Source of the DNA: Paenibacillus sp. Root52
GTDB taxonomy: Bacteria; Bacillota; Bacilli; Paenibacillales; Paenibacillaceae
Assembly: GCF_001426865.1 (NCBI RefSeq)
Contig: NZ_LMFO01000030.1
Location: 160,652-224,651, forward strand
Length of the DNA: 64,000 nt
Direction: 5' to 3'
The notes under the pieces are model-generated. The model saw only the letters and a program-made list of their open reading frames with translations. It was not told where the DNA came from and did not search any database. How positions within the stretch are numbered: the stretch's first letter is position 1; the number at the start of each line of letters is the position of its first letter. Both the position numbers and the translations under genes were made by a program. Positions 34,786 through 43,733 of this stretch are shown here, in pieces.

Positions 34786-35802
34786 ATGAGCATTATTGAT
34801 GTAAGCGGTATCACTAAAGTGTATCGGCAATACAAGCGATTCCCGGGACTGATCGGTTCCTTGAGAAGCTTAGTCACGAGGCAGTATACGGAAGAGGTAG
34901 CTGTACGCAATATCTCATTTTCAATCGAGGAAGGAGAAGCAGTAGGATATCTAGGGCCAAACGGTGCGGGGAAATCGACGATGATCAAGATGATGACGGG
35001 TATATTGGTTCCGACCTCAGGACAATTGAGCGTGCTGGGCTCAACCCCGCATGAGAACAGACAGCATAACTCGCAGCATATTGGTGTTGTCTTTGGACAA
35101 CGAAGCCAGTTGTGGTGGGATCTTCCCGTTCGGGATTCCTTCGATCTTCATAAATACATATATAAGCTATCAGACGATACGTATCACCGAAATCTCACCA
35201 TGTATTCCGAACTTCTATCGTTATCCTCATTTATCGAGAAGCCAGTCCGGCAATTAAGCTTGGGGCAAAGGATGCGCGTGGAGATCGCAATGGCTCTATT
35301 ACATGATCCTAGAATATTATTCTTGGACGAACCAACCATCGGTCTGGATGTTATGGCAAAAGAACAGATTCGAGAATTTCTAAGAATGATTAATCAGGAG
35401 AAAAAAGTCTCCATCGTACTGACAACGCACGACATGAAGGATATCGAGGAGATCTGTCACCGAATGATTGTTGTGAACAAAGGCAATATGGTGTACGACG
35501 GATCTGTGGAACAACTACGTAGAACGCTTGGTGATCAGCGTCAGGTAATCATTGATTTCCGGGAAGAGCCTGGAGCAATTGATATCCCGGGCATGCAATT
35601 AATAAAGAACGAGGGATTACGGAAAACGTATTTGTTTGAAAAAAGCGACAGAACCGTATTTGATTGCGTGAATCAGATTGCACGTGAACATGCCATTGAA
35701 GATGCCTCGATTGAAAGCGTTGATATCGATTCAGTCATTCGAAAGCTGTATAAAAAGCTGGAGGAAGAAGATCGAGCGAATGCGCATGAGAGGAGAGCCT
35801 AA
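34786..35802 (+). CDS. ABC-2 type exporter, ATP-binding protein
   Basis: A 338-residue ATPase. Walker A GPNGAGKST (~58-66), Q-loop GVVFGQRSQLWWDLPV, signature LSLGQRMRVEIAMALL, Walker B ILFLDEPTIGLD and the His switch TTHDM. The LSLGQ signature (not LSGGQ) and the GQRSQLWWDLP stretch match the COG4586 group. The C-terminal ~90 residues are an accessory domain like DUF4162. It precedes two ABC-2 permease genes (2 bp and 19 bp gaps) and drives export of an unknown substrate. Confidence 0.92.
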   Translation: MSIIDVSGITKVYRQYKRFPGLIGSLRSLVTRQYTEEVAVRNISFSIEEGEAVGYLGPNGAGKSTMIKMMTGILVPTSGQLSVLGSTPHENRQHNSQHIGVVFGQRSQLWWDLPVRDSFDLHKYIYKLSDDTYHRNLTMYSELLSLSSFIEKPVRQLSLGQRMRVEIAMALLHDPRILFLDEPTIGLDVMAKEQIREFLRMINQEKKVSIVLTTHDMKDIEEICHRMIVVNKGNMVYDGSVEQLRRTLGDQRQVIIDFREEPGAIDIPGMQLIKNEGLRKTYLFEKSDRTVFDCVNQIAREHAIEDASIESVDIDSVIRKLYKKLEEEDRANAHERRA

Positions 35803-35804
35803 GG

Positions 35805-36593
35805 TTGAAAACGTACATTATGTTCGGGGTAAAAACATTCTCCAATCAACTTTCGTATCGTTCTGAAGTATGGCTAAGATTGTTAGGTAATTTCGTTGCT
35901 ATTCTGATTCTGACTGAAATATGGAAGGCCGTATTAGGGAATGGAACCATTGAAGGCATCGGTGTAGAGCAGATGATTACATATAGCATTATCAACACAC
36001 TTCTGGCGGCCTTACTTCTTACTGGAATTAGTTCCAAGGTAGATAACAGTCTCAAAACAGGCTCCATAGCTTCTGAACTGATCAAACCTATGTCTTATCC
36101 GCTTCACCTATTATCAGAAGGACTGGGGAATTCGGTGTACCAGTTGTTATTCACATCCATTCCTTCATTACTCATTGCATGGGTGTTTTTCGGTTTTCTT
36201 CCGCCAGCTTCTGCGACCCATTTGTTATTATTCTTGATTGCGCTGCTCTTGGCCTTGGCGATCTCTTTCTTGTTAGGGTATCTCATATCCTTACTGGCAT
36301 TCTGGCTAATGAATCACTTTGCTCTGAATTGGATGTTGGGCGGCCTCATTACCATCTTCTCGGGTTCTTTTTTACCCTTGTGGTTCTTTCCAGATTCGTG
36401 GGTGACCGTGACCAAACTTTTACCCTTCTTATATCTAGGGTATCTTCCTGCTGCGGTTTATTTGGGAGCGATCCCACTTCATGAGATAGCGACGTTGATT
36501 CTCACTGGTATGGCATGGATTGCCGGACTTACGCTCCTTGTGTGCTGGTTATGGAATAGAGCGATCAAACGTCTGGTTGTACAAGGTGGATAA
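35805..36593 (+). CDS. ABC-2 type permease (COG4587-like)
   Basis: A 262-residue membrane protein with six hydrophobic segments, beginning TTG (MKTYIMFGVKTFSNQLSYRS) with AGGAGAG upstream and 2 bp after the ATPase stop. The N-terminal cytoplasmic part SYRSEVWLRLLGN and the fourth-span region WMLGGLITIFSGSFLPLWFF match the paired ABC-2 permeases found with COG4586 ATPases. It forms a heterodimer with the next gene product. Substrate unknown. Confidence 0.88.
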   Translation: MKTYIMFGVKTFSNQLSYRSEVWLRLLGNFVAILILTEIWKAVLGNGTIEGIGVEQMITYSIINTLLAALLLTGISSKVDNSLKTGSIASELIKPMSYPLHLLSEGLGNSVYQLLFTSIPSLLIAWVFFGFLPPASATHLLLFLIALLLALAISFLLGYLISLLAFWLMNHFALNWMLGGLITIFSGSFLPLWFFPDSWVTVTKLLPFLYLGYLPAAVYLGAIPLHEIATLILTGMAWIAGLTLLVCWLWNRAIKRLVVQGG

Positions 36594-36612
36594 AGTAGAG
36601 AGGCTGATCTAA

Positions 36613-37407
36613 ATGACTTTCAAATTGTTCGGGAAATTAGTATATTTGTTAACCAAAGAACGAATGGAATATCGCGGGGACTTCTTGCTTGCCGTGATTG
36701 CACAAATCATCAACTATACTGGCGACTATATCATTATTTGGCTGTTCCTACGTAAATTCGATACATTGGCAGGCTGGTCTTGGCCTGAAATTGCGCTCTT
36801 ATATAGTCTGGGGCTGTTCACTTACGCACTTGGCGCGTCGTTTTCATTTGTACAAATGCGTGAACTGGAGAGTCAGGTCAAGAATGGGACGTTTGATTCG
36901 ATCCTGATTAAACCCGTGAATCCGTATCTTTACTTAGTATGTAGGGGATTTAACCTGGGCTACCTTGCGCATGTGGCGATATCAGGGTCTGTGCTGCTGT
37001 GGGCGCTGTATAAGTTGAATCTAAGTTTCACCTGGGTAGAAGTGGTGTACCTGATCCTCTGTATTATTGGCGGAGCCATGATTCAAGCGGGATTCATGTC
37101 GGTAATCGGGGCTGTATCCTTCGTGTGGGTGAAAACTAACTTTTTGTTTACGTTATTTTTCAGATTCAAAGAGTTTATATCGTACCCACTTCCGGTATTC
37201 GGTACCTTCATCCAAGTGCTATTAACGTTTGTCATTCCTTTTGCATTTATCAATTATTATCCGGCTGCATTTATGCTGACCAAGGAGACCGCACTTCTAT
37301 CATCATGGACGATGTGGATCGTACCGATCGTAGGCCCGCTCTGTTATTTCCTTGGTTATCGGATATGGATGTCGAGTGTGAACAGGTATCAAGGTGCGGG
37401 TGGGTAG
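36613..37407 (+). CDS. ABC-2 type permease (COG3694-like)
   Basis: A 264-residue membrane protein with six segments, second permease of the exporter. MTKERMEYRGDF-like start region (KERMEYRGDFLLAVIAQ) and FFRFKEFISYPLPVFGTFIQ are typical of the COG3694 partner. It begins 19 bp after the preceding gene with AGAGAGGC upstream. A terminator follows 112 bp downstream. No lantibiotic or regulator gene accompanies the set. Confidence 0.88.
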   Translation: MTFKLFGKLVYLLTKERMEYRGDFLLAVIAQIINYTGDYIIIWLFLRKFDTLAGWSWPEIALLYSLGLFTYALGASFSFVQMRELESQVKNGTFDSILIKPVNPYLYLVCRGFNLGYLAHVAISGSVLLWALYKLNLSFTWVEVVYLILCIIGGAMIQAGFMSVIGAVSFVWVKTNFLFTLFFRFKEFISYPLPVFGTFIQVLLTFVIPFAFINYYPAAFMLTKETALLSSWTMWIVPIVGPLCYFLGYRIWMSSVNRYQGAGG

Positions 37408-37519
37408 TGGAGTGGGGTGTGGGTTGAGTTTGGCGTTAAAAGATGATTGTACTTGACATTGTGAAGTTAGGGTCAACGGTAAGTTGAAAAATATATAGCT
37501 GGTTCTTATAGAAGAAATG

Positions 37520-37553
37520 AACAAGGAGCACTTGTGCAATGCTCCTTGTTTTT
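37520..37553 (+). terminator. Terminator of the ABC-2 exporter operon
   Basis: AACAAGGAGCA (37520-37530) pairs perfectly with TGCTCCTTGTT (37540-37550), then TTTG. Confidence 0.8.
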
Positions 37554-37554
37554 G

Positions 37555-37983
37555 TTATCTGGTATCTACGAATTCAATGATGTCAGAGTTGGATTTCTTT
37601 AGAGCAAGCGTCTTTTTATCGTTATTAGACAGTAGTTGCTCAAATGTCACGTTATAGGACTCTAAAGCTTTTCTCCAGTCACCAGTCGTGGTAACCTCAG
37701 AAGCTTTGGAGAGGAACTTTTCATAGATCGTCTGTTGTTGTTCCTCCGAAGGAAGTTCGTCATTTTCGAATTGTAGACCTAAATACAATGTCTTACTGTC
37801 TGGGTCGTAAGCATAATGCGTTGAGGTGACATCAGCTTCATTGGCTTCAATATTTAGACTTGATTCCTGCATCGTCTTAATTAAATCACCAAGAGAAACT
37901 GTTTCTTTTTCGTTACAGGCAACGAGTAATATTGAGACAAGGGTAATTAGGCTTATGATTATAGTAAATCGTAACTTGGTCAT
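37555..37983 (-). CDS. Lipoprotein of unknown function
   Basis: A 142-residue lipoprotein: MTKLRFT, hydrophobic core, lipobox ILLVAC with Cys23. The mature part is acidic and mostly helical, with a segment DPDSKTLYLGLQF. GAAGGAGGATAACGA sets the ATG. No family recognised. It stands alone, convergent with the ABC-2 exporter and divergent from the next small gene. Confidence 0.72.
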   Translation of the reverse strand: MTKLRFTIIISLITLVSILLVACNEKETVSLGDLIKTMQESSLNIEANEADVTSTHYAYDPDSKTLYLGLQFENDELPSEEQQQTIYEKFLSKASEVTTTGDWRKALESYNVTFEQLLSNNDKKTLALKKSNSDIIEFVDTR

Positions 37984-38048
37984 TCGTTATCCTCCTTCAA
38001 GTAAAAGTTAAAAACCGCTTTTGTTTTCTCATTAATAAAAATAACATT

Positions 38049-38068
38049 TATGTAAATTTATTTACATA
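38049..38068. promoter_or_regulatory. Perfect palindrome TATGTAAAT-TT-ATTTACATA
   Basis: The 20-bp sequence is a perfect 9-2-9 inverted repeat in the divergent region between the lipoprotein gene and the 89-residue protein gene. It is the size of a dimer operator. No regulator is encoded next to it. Confidence 0.5.
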
Positions 38069-38127
38069 TCTAACTATGCTTATAAAGCCAATAAATCTAA
38101 ATTCATAGTGAACGCTGGAAGATGGAA

Positions 38128-38147
38128 TGGTACGTTTTTACGTACCA
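38128..38147. promoter_or_regulatory. Perfect palindrome TGGTACGT-TTTT-ACGTACCA
   Basis: A perfect 8-4-8 inverted repeat, 50 bp before the start of the 89-residue protein gene. Could be an operator or an RNA hairpin in the leader; no T-run follows, so it is not a terminator. Confidence 0.5.
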
Positions 38148-38197
38148 CATTGCGCTTCTCAAAATGTTAATCTCTCCTTAAACAAAGGAGTGGTAAC

Positions 38198-38467
38198 ATG
38201 ACAAGTACCAACAGCGAGGATCTTAATTCACAGTACGCTCAACTCGTCCAATTAGAAGACGATTACGTTGATCAACTGATCATCTGTAACAAGCTCATTC
38301 TAGATGCTATGGACATCATTGCGAAGCGTGCAAAAGTGCTACACATGGACACAGTTAAGCAGGCAGCATACCATCTCCACAACATGGAGCAGGATCTGAA
38401 CCGAAAGTTATTTCAAGTCAGACTGAAGAAAAGCATCTTGGCAAACCACATGAGCCAGTCTACATAG
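38198..38467 (+). CDS. Small helical protein of unknown function
   Basis: An 89-residue soluble protein starting MTSTNSEDLNSQYAQ, with AAAGGAG 8 bases before the ATG. It is predicted almost wholly alpha-helical with heptad-like Leu/Ile spacing (QLVQLEDDYVDQLIICNKLI), suggesting a coiled coil. No family recognised. Two palindromes lie in its upstream region. Confidence 0.68.
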   Translation: MTSTNSEDLNSQYAQLVQLEDDYVDQLIICNKLILDAMDIIAKRAKVLHMDTVKQAAYHLHNMEQDLNRKLFQVRLKKSILANHMSQST

Positions 38468-38565
38468 CCACAATTATAATGGAGGGCAGTATAGATCATC
38501 TTAGGGTGATACGGTACCGTCCTTTTTCTTTTCCAACAAAACCGTTTTCGTTTCCAAATAAAGCA

Positions 38566-38594
38566 TTGACTTTCTTCACCAATCAACCTACACT
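38566..38594 (+). promoter_or_regulatory. Sigma-A-type promoter of the ROK regulator gene
   Basis: TTGACT (38566-38571) and TACACT (38589-38594) are separated by exactly 17 bp, about 75 bp upstream of the start codon. Confidence 0.6.
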
Positions 38595-38666
38595 GTCAAT
38601 TATTAAAACACCTTTAAAAACAAAGTTTGAACATTTTAGAATCATGTGAAATGAAGGAAGGGAGGC

Positions 38667-39716
38667 GTGCATCTTACGATGTTACCAACATCACACAACA
38701 CCCAACAGGTGAAGCGGATTAACGTTGAGCTCGTGAAGAATACGCTTAGAACGATCGGTGTGGGCACGAAGGCTTCCATCGCGAATTTAACGAAACTCAG
38801 CGTGGCGACATGTGGCACGATCCTGAATGAATTGCTTCAGACCGGTGAGATCGTGGATCTGGGTCCGGATGAATCAAGCGGGGGAAGACCAGCAAGTCGG
38901 TATCAATTTAATGCAGATTATGCGAGTGTGCTGTGCCTCATTATTCGAACAGAGGGTGGCATCCATTCAATTACCCATACGCATTCGAATCTGAATGGAG
39001 AGCGGTCGGATGAGCAAACGCTCATGTTGGATGAGATCAATGTGACGGTGGTTGAGGATCTGATTGCCAAGCTGATCGAACAGCATCACAACGTACAGGC
39101 GATTGGTATTGGTATACCTGGTGTGGCACATAACGGCGTGATTGGTCTTTGTGATGTTCCGGAGCTAATGTTCCAACCGCTGGGGCAGAGACTCAAGGAG
39201 CAATATGAGGATGTAGAAGTGGTCATTGGCAACGACATGAATCTGACGGTGTATGGGCTGTATAACCAGCAACAATTTGAGGAAGAGAAGAATTTTGCGG
39301 TCGTGACGTTTCCAGAGAATCATTTTCCGGGTGCAGGTTTTATCATTGACGGTCGTCCGCTGACGGGGAACACAGATTTTGGGGGTGAGGTGTCGTTCCT
39401 GCCTTTTGGTGTGTCCCGAGAAGAACAGCTAAGAATGTTGAAAACAACAGAAGGCGTGAAGGAACTGGTGGTTCGCACGTTAGTTTCCATTATTGCAATC
39501 ATCAACCCTGCCACGATTGTGGTCACAGGAGACACGATGAATCCAGCGATGCTGGATGACCTCAGACAAGGTTGTCTGGATCACTTGATTCCGCAGGAGC
39601 ACATGCCGGAGCTAATCATCCAGCAAGATACTCGTCATGCATATGTTACAGGACTGGTGGCTGTGACACTGGAGAGCTTGACCTACCGCATTCAGGTCAT
39701 CGAGAAGCAGTGGTAG
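38667..39716 (+). CDS. ROK family transcriptional regulator
   Basis: A 349-residue regulator of the NagC/XylR (ROK) type. The N-terminal winged HTH reads VKNTLRTIGVGTKASIANLT, then KLSVATCGTILNELLQTGE and SGGRPASRYQ, the standard link to the ROK domain. The sugar-kinase-like part has GIGIPG and IGNDMNLTVYG, but the glycokinase phosphate loop is degraded, so it binds and does not phosphorylate sugar. The start is GTG 38667 (AAGGAAG upstream) or ATG 38679. It precedes a sugar-type MFS permease gene, its likely target. Confidence 0.88.
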   Translation: MHLTMLPTSHNTQQVKRINVELVKNTLRTIGVGTKASIANLTKLSVATCGTILNELLQTGEIVDLGPDESSGGRPASRYQFNADYASVLCLIIRTEGGIHSITHTHSNLNGERSDEQTLMLDEINVTVVEDLIAKLIEQHHNVQAIGIGIPGVAHNGVIGLCDVPELMFQPLGQRLKEQYEDVEVVIGNDMNLTVYGLYNQQQFEEEKNFAVVTFPENHFPGAGFIIDGRPLTGNTDFGGEVSFLPFGVSREEQLRMLKTTEGVKELVVRTLVSIIAIINPATIVVTGDTMNPAMLDDLRQGCLDHLIPQEHMPELIIQQDTRHAYVTGLVAVTLESLTYRIQVIEKQW

Positions 39717-39919
39717 TTACTACTTTTATATGAGTTAGGCAAAGCTTTTACACGACAGCGGAAAGTGCAGGAGCAATCTGAAGAGCACGTTTATCACCGG
39801 ATTTTCCCCTTTAGAAGGGGATCAGCAAAATCTAGGTACAACAGTGATCGGAAGATGGTACTGCAATCGCAGTGGTGAAGTGTAATTATTTTTTTCTGAA
39901 CTTACAGGAGGAACTTATT

Positions 39920-41176
39920 TTGAGTCAGCAAGTAGATACCCAAGGGAACAAGAGAAAGTTCAACAAGCTATATGCCATGCAACTGGCAACGATCTTTCTG
40001 GGCTTTATCGTATTTGGTATATCGGAAAATATTAAGGGGCCAGCGATTCCGCGCATTCAATTCGACTTCAATCTCGATGAGAAACAGCTCGGTACGTTGT
40101 TGTCCCTGAACGCACTAGGGTATCTGATTGCCTGTTCGTTCACGGCTATACTGGTTCGCAAATGGGGCATCAAGGCAGTAAACATTATTTCGTTTGCCTC
40201 CATGATCCTCTCGGGTGTGTTTATTTATATGTCGCATACATATCCGCTCTTTGCTTCATCCTATTTCTTCATGTACATCGGTAACGGGATGCTCGAAATC
40301 GCACTAGCGATTCTGGGTGCACGGATTTTTGTGAAAAACACAGGTACGATGATGAACTTATCTCATTTCTTCTATGGATTGAGTTCAACAGTTGCTCCGT
40401 TGCTCGCAACAGGAGTGATGTCACTGAAGGTGTTTGGACACGAACTGGATTGGCGCGGCATGTATCTGGTGATGCTGTCGCTCTGTCTATTGCCGATTAT
40501 TGCGGCACTGCGTAGCAAGTTTCCAGGAGATGATCTTGCTCACGAAGATCGAACTTCCCTCAAGACATTAACGCGTGATCCAGCGATCTGGCTGATGGTG
40601 ATGATTCTTTCTTTTGGCGTAGTATCGGAACTTGCGGTTGGGGGATGGCTTGTTAACTTCCTGGAGAAGGCCTATACATGGGACACGGTAAAAGCTTCTG
40701 GATTATTATCTGCGTTCTTCCTTGCTTTCTCACTGGGACGTTTGTTGCTTGGGCCACTGACAGACCGGATCGGATTCGTCTTGTCCCTGATTGTGTTCTC
40801 GGCGTTCTCGGCAATATGTACGTTTGCGGCTATCTTGGGCGGAGAGCGTCTGGCTGTACTGTTTGCTGTATCTGGCGCAGGTATTGCGATGATCTATCCT
40901 ACCGTTATGGCGTTTATCGCCAAGCGTTATCCGAATGGCAGTGATACCGCGATAACTTTCACCGTTACCTTAATGGGGGTTGGTAGTGTTATCGGTAACT
41001 ATGTGATCGGCTGGGTCATTGAAGGCGTGAAGCAAATGTACGGTGCGACAACGCAGCTCGGCCTACTGCGCGGACTTCAGGCGGGCTATGGATTTATTGG
41101 ACTGTGTGCAGTCATCTGTGCGGTGTCTGGCATCGTGTTGTACGTGTATCTGAAAAGAAGACAGGAACTCATCTGA
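39920..41176 (+). CDS. MFS transporter, fucose-permease-like
   Basis: A 418-residue membrane transporter with 12 spans. The start is TTG 39920 (MSQQVDTQGNKRK) because CAGGAGGA lies 9 bases upstream; the frame extends upstream without a site. The sequence around span 1 (FGISENIKGPAIPRIQFDFN) and NLSHFFYGLSSTVAPLLAT resembles FucP-like (COG0738) sugar permeases. It follows a ROK regulator gene, which supports sugar or sugar-alcohol uptake. No catabolic enzyme gene accompanies it. Confidence 0.82.
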   Translation: MSQQVDTQGNKRKFNKLYAMQLATIFLGFIVFGISENIKGPAIPRIQFDFNLDEKQLGTLLSLNALGYLIACSFTAILVRKWGIKAVNIISFASMILSGVFIYMSHTYPLFASSYFFMYIGNGMLEIALAILGARIFVKNTGTMMNLSHFFYGLSSTVAPLLATGVMSLKVFGHELDWRGMYLVMLSLCLLPIIAALRSKFPGDDLAHEDRTSLKTLTRDPAIWLMVMILSFGVVSELAVGGWLVNFLEKAYTWDTVKASGLLSAFFLAFSLGRLLLGPLTDRIGFVLSLIVFSAFSAICTFAAILGGERLAVLFAVSGAGIAMIYPTVMAFIAKRYPNGSDTAITFTVTLMGVGSVIGNYVIGWVIEGVKQMYGATTQLGLLRGLQAGYGFIGLCAVICAVSGIVLYVYLKRRQELI

Positions 41177-41220
41177 TGAACAGGGATAGGACATCTTAAT
41201 AGGTAAATGAACATTATTTA

Positions 41221-41271
41221 AACACTGACGAACTTTTCTCCTTAGGGAGATAAACGTCAGTGTTTTTTTAT
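41221..41271 (+). terminator. Terminator after the MFS permease gene
   Basis: AACACTGACG (41221-41230) pairs perfectly with CGTCAGTGTT (41255-41264), an inner TCTCC/GGAGA helix continues it, and TTTTTTTATT follows. The rest of the 345-bp gap holds the promoter listed next. Confidence 0.92.
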
Positions 41272-41453
41272 TAAGGGAGTGATGTGACCGCCCTTGAAAA
41301 TTTCTTGTAGTAACGTAACGGAATAGAAGGCATTCGGAGTTACAGCGAGTTTTTTTCAAAATTATCGATTCTAAGCTTATTCTGTCATTAGAGTAGGAAG
41401 TAGTCACAAAATCTAACTAAAAATCATTTATAATATTAAAGGGAACACAATCA

Positions 41454-41482
41454 TTGATTTTAACAAAGTTAAAGTTTATTAT
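41454..41482 (+). promoter_or_regulatory. Promoter with inverted repeat upstream of the DUF2089 gene
   Basis: TTGATT (41454-41459) and TATTAT (41477-41482) are 17 bp apart. The spacer contains the perfect repeat TTTAAC-AAA-GTTAAA (41459-41473), which could be an autoregulatory operator. Confidence 0.5.
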
Positions 41483-41521
41483 AATAATATTAAAATAAAT
41501 ACGTGTTAAGGAGGTACCCTT

Positions 41522-41833
41522 ATGACGATCAAAAGTGTCCCTGAATGGATGATTAATCTCGATGAAGAGGATGTTACATTTATCAAAAAATTCATTCTTC
41601 AATCCGGATCGCTGAAGCAAATCGCCTCCATTTATCAAGTTACATACCCGACAGTTCGTCTCAGACTCGACCGATTAATTCAGAAGATCCAGATCACGGA
41701 AAGAGAAGATCAGGATCCGTTCATCTCTCTCGTTAAAAGACTGGCCATCAACGATAAGATTGATTTTGAAACAGCCAAGCTGCTTGTCAACGAATACCAC
41801 AATTCGAAGGATAAAGGAGAGAGAGAATTATGA
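41522..41833 (+). CDS. DUF2089 family protein (small HTH regulator)
   Basis: A 103-residue protein with the family's fixed opening PEWMINLDEEDVTFIKKFIL and a helix-turn-helix LKQIASIYQVTYPTVRLRLD RLI (split here only for length). These proteins are putative small DNA-binding regulators next to small membrane-stress genes. AAGGAGG precedes the ATG. It overlaps the next gene, a 56-residue membrane protein, by ATGA. Confidence 0.88.
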   Translation: MTIKSVPEWMINLDEEDVTFIKKFILQSGSLKQIASIYQVTYPTVRLRLDRLIQKIQITEREDQDPFISLVKRLAINDKIDFETAKLLVNEYHNSKDKGEREL

Positions 41834-42000
41834 CGGTTACTTTAATAACAATAATTATTGTCCCCTTGCTTATGTTGGTGGGAGCTTTAGCATTATTTTT
41901 CGTCATTAGATATTTTATTAAATATAACGCCCAAGTGAATAAGAAGAAGAGCCCACAACAAGAAGAGTTGGAACGAATGAAAATTGAAGATTTGAAGTAA
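41830..42000 (+). CDS. Small single-span membrane protein (56 residues)
   Basis: ATG overlaps the DUF2089 stop (ATGA), so it is translationally coupled. It encodes MTVTLITIIIVPLLMLVGAL, continuing into a long hydrophobic span to ~residue 30, then a basic, polar tail (KYNAQVNKKKSPQQEELERM). GAGAGAG lies 6 bases upstream. A terminator follows 43 bp later. Probably an envelope-stress accessory protein controlled with its neighbour; function unknown. Confidence 0.75.
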   Translation: MTVTLITIIIVPLLMLVGALALFFVIRYFIKYNAQVNKKKSPQQEELERMKIEDLK

Positions 42001-42043
42001 AGCCAAAAGCCCATCCTAGCATAATCATAAACGACTTCATGTT

Positions 42044-42080
42044 GAAATCCATGTCTGACTTCAGAGATGGGTTTCTTTTT
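42044..42080 (+). terminator. Terminator of the DUF2089 operon
   Basis: GAAATCCATGTCTG (42044-42057) pairs with CAGAGATGGGTTTC (42062-42075) with one mismatch and one wobble, followed by TTTTT. Confidence 0.8.
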
Positions 42081-42164
42081 GATGTTTTGAACAAGTGAGT
42101 GTAACTTTTCATAGGTAAGTACCATCTAGTATATATACGGTTTGAAGGTAGGGGGGCGAATGAG

Positions 42165-42740
42165 ATGAAAAACAAACCATTTGTATTCGGCGTGTTGATC
42201 ATCGTTCTAATCGCAGGCATCAGTTACATTATTGCAGATCAGACGATAGAAGACAGGGTAGGTATAAGTATCAGCGATCATCATATCTTTGCAGACTATG
42301 AAGAACTGGCGGAACATACTGACCTCATCGTTGAGGTGACCGCAACGGATGAGTCTACTTATGTGATTGAGGATAGGAGCGGAAGAGGTCATACAGTGAC
42401 CCGTGTATCGGTGAATCAAGTCTTTGCGAATTCAAATCAGCAGAAGCTTCATGACCAACTTGATATTCTGGAGCCTACTTATGTCATGCGCAATAGAGGG
42501 CTTTATACGGGTGTAACTCGTTATAACTATGGTCACTATACCCCCATGTACGCGGATCAGCGGTATGTCTTGTTCCTGTCTTGGGATGATAAACGGCAAG
42601 GCTATTGGGTGCGTTCGTTAGAGCAGGGTAAGTTCAATGTAGATCATAGAGATACAGAAGAGCAGGCGACCAGAGCCAACAATCCGCAGCTACAAGCACT
42701 TAAGACAGATGTATTACAACATTTAGCTTATTTAGACTAA
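42165..42740 (+). CDS. Membrane-anchored hypothetical protein
   Basis: A 191-residue protein with a single N-terminal membrane segment (FVFGVLIIVLIAGISYIIAD) and an outside domain of ~165 residues rich in beta strands: EELAEHTDLIVEVTATDEST and ADQRYVLFLSWDDKRQGYWV. This general pattern is seen in small exported proteins of Bacillales whose function is unknown. GTAGGGGGGCG precedes the ATG. The next small gene follows after 20 bp and may be co-transcribed. Confidence 0.7.
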   Translation: MKNKPFVFGVLIIVLIAGISYIIADQTIEDRVGISISDHHIFADYEELAEHTDLIVEVTATDESTYVIEDRSGRGHTVTRVSVNQVFANSNQQKLHDQLDILEPTYVMRNRGLYTGVTRYNYGHYTPMYADQRYVLFLSWDDKRQGYWVRSLEQGKFNVDHRDTEEQATRANNPQLQALKTDVLQHLAYLD

Positions 42741-42760
42741 AATCTGAAAATGGTGTACTA

Positions 42761-43066
42761 ATGACTAAGAAGTGGGGTGAAGTTACGAGAATACTCAAGA
42801 GTGGTCTAATTGTTGTGGCCATTATAATTATGGCGTCCGTAACGTGGTACAACTCATATCAGAAGGACATGCGTGAACTGGAAGAAAGGCTACGAACCCA
42901 TTTAATTGTTGAACAAGGCATGGATGAGAAGCGTATTGTAAGTATTGAAGCACGGCGTAGCAAGATGCCGATGTATCCTGTTGTGGTGCAATTCAATGAT
43001 ACTCCCCAAGAATACATCTATGTGTTTCGAACTGATCAGTGGATACAGCTGACGCCTGAACCCTGA
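42761..43066 (+). CDS. Small membrane-anchored protein
   Basis: A 101-residue protein with one N-terminal span (GLIVVAIIIMASVTWY) and a short outside domain with KRIVSIEARRSKMPMYPVVV and QEYIYVFRTDQWIQL, resembling DUF3139-type proteins. The ribosome binding site is weak. It is 20 bp after the preceding hypothetical gene. A terminator follows 137 bp later. Function unknown. Confidence 0.65.
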   Translation: MTKKWGEVTRILKSGLIVVAIIIMASVTWYNSYQKDMRELEERLRTHLIVEQGMDEKRIVSIEARRSKMPMYPVVVQFNDTPQEYIYVFRTDQWIQLTPEP

Positions 43067-43202
43067 CAGCACAAGCTCCCAGTGCGTAGTGATGACGGCG
43101 ATCAGTCGAACCAACGGAATGCACGGAGGAGCTGAGACCAAGCGCGTAAACTTCAATGGTTTAATAATATCCATGCCTCTCTCCCAAAAAAACAACAAAA
43201 AG

Positions 43203-43232
43203 AAGCCTGACTACTGAATGTCAGGCTTTTTC
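43203..43232 (+). terminator. Terminator after the small membrane protein genes
   Basis: AGCCTGAC (43204-43211) pairs perfectly with GTCAGGCT (43220-43227), followed by TTTTC. Confidence 0.8.
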
Positions 43233-43316
43233 TTATTTCTTTAATGACTCATCTTAACTGGTTTTAAGCTGATGAATAAGAGCTACGAACAAGATAAACA
43301 ATACCACACGCTTAAT

Positions 43317-43733
43317 CTACAATCTCAGACTCCGCTGGTCATATTGCCGGGCATCCTGCTCTTGCTTCAAATATCGTTTAATCGGTTGATGCAGCAGTAG
43401 CACAAGTAACATGAAGAAGTGCAATACAACCAGGAAATTCTGTAGGAAGACTAATCCGAAGAAGAGTGTCATGCTCATGAAGGTGATCGTCAGCTTATAC
43501 CGTCTCTTCGAAATATACAAGATGGTTAGGATGGGCGGGCCTACGATGAGTATGATACGAAGTAGGATACTTGCAAAATAAGCGATTTGATCAAATAATG
43601 GGAATCCGGCGAAAGAAGCCCTATACTGAAACAGCTCCATAAGCACAGCCACCATCGAAATGATGATGTAGATGGATTGCACCCCTAATAAAGCTCGAAT
43701 GATGTTAAGTAGTGTTGGCATTTTGGCATTCAA
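43317..43733 (-). CDS. Multi-span membrane protein of unknown function
   Basis: A 138-residue protein with four hydrophobic segments and a basic C-terminus (QPIKRYLKQEQDARQYDQRS). The start is TTG 43733 (MNAKMPTLLNIIRALLG) because TTAGGGAGAG lies 7 bases upstream. No family recognised. The upstream 375 bp (43734-44108) contain the promoter region of the divergent chemotaxis gene and otherwise nothing I could identify. Confidence 0.62.
   Translation of the reverse strand: MNAKMPTLLNIIRALLGVQSIYIIISMVAVLMELFQYRASFAGFPLFDQIAYFASILLRIILIVGPPILTILYISKRRYKLTITFMSMTLFFGLVFLQNFLVVLHFFMLLVLLLHQPIKRYLKQEQDARQYDQRSLRL

Noticed and set aside
39805..39821. TCCCCTT-TAG-AAGGGGA hairpin before the MFS permease as an operator
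   Set aside because: Too short and strongly G/C-biased to separate from chance; no second copy near the ROK gene.
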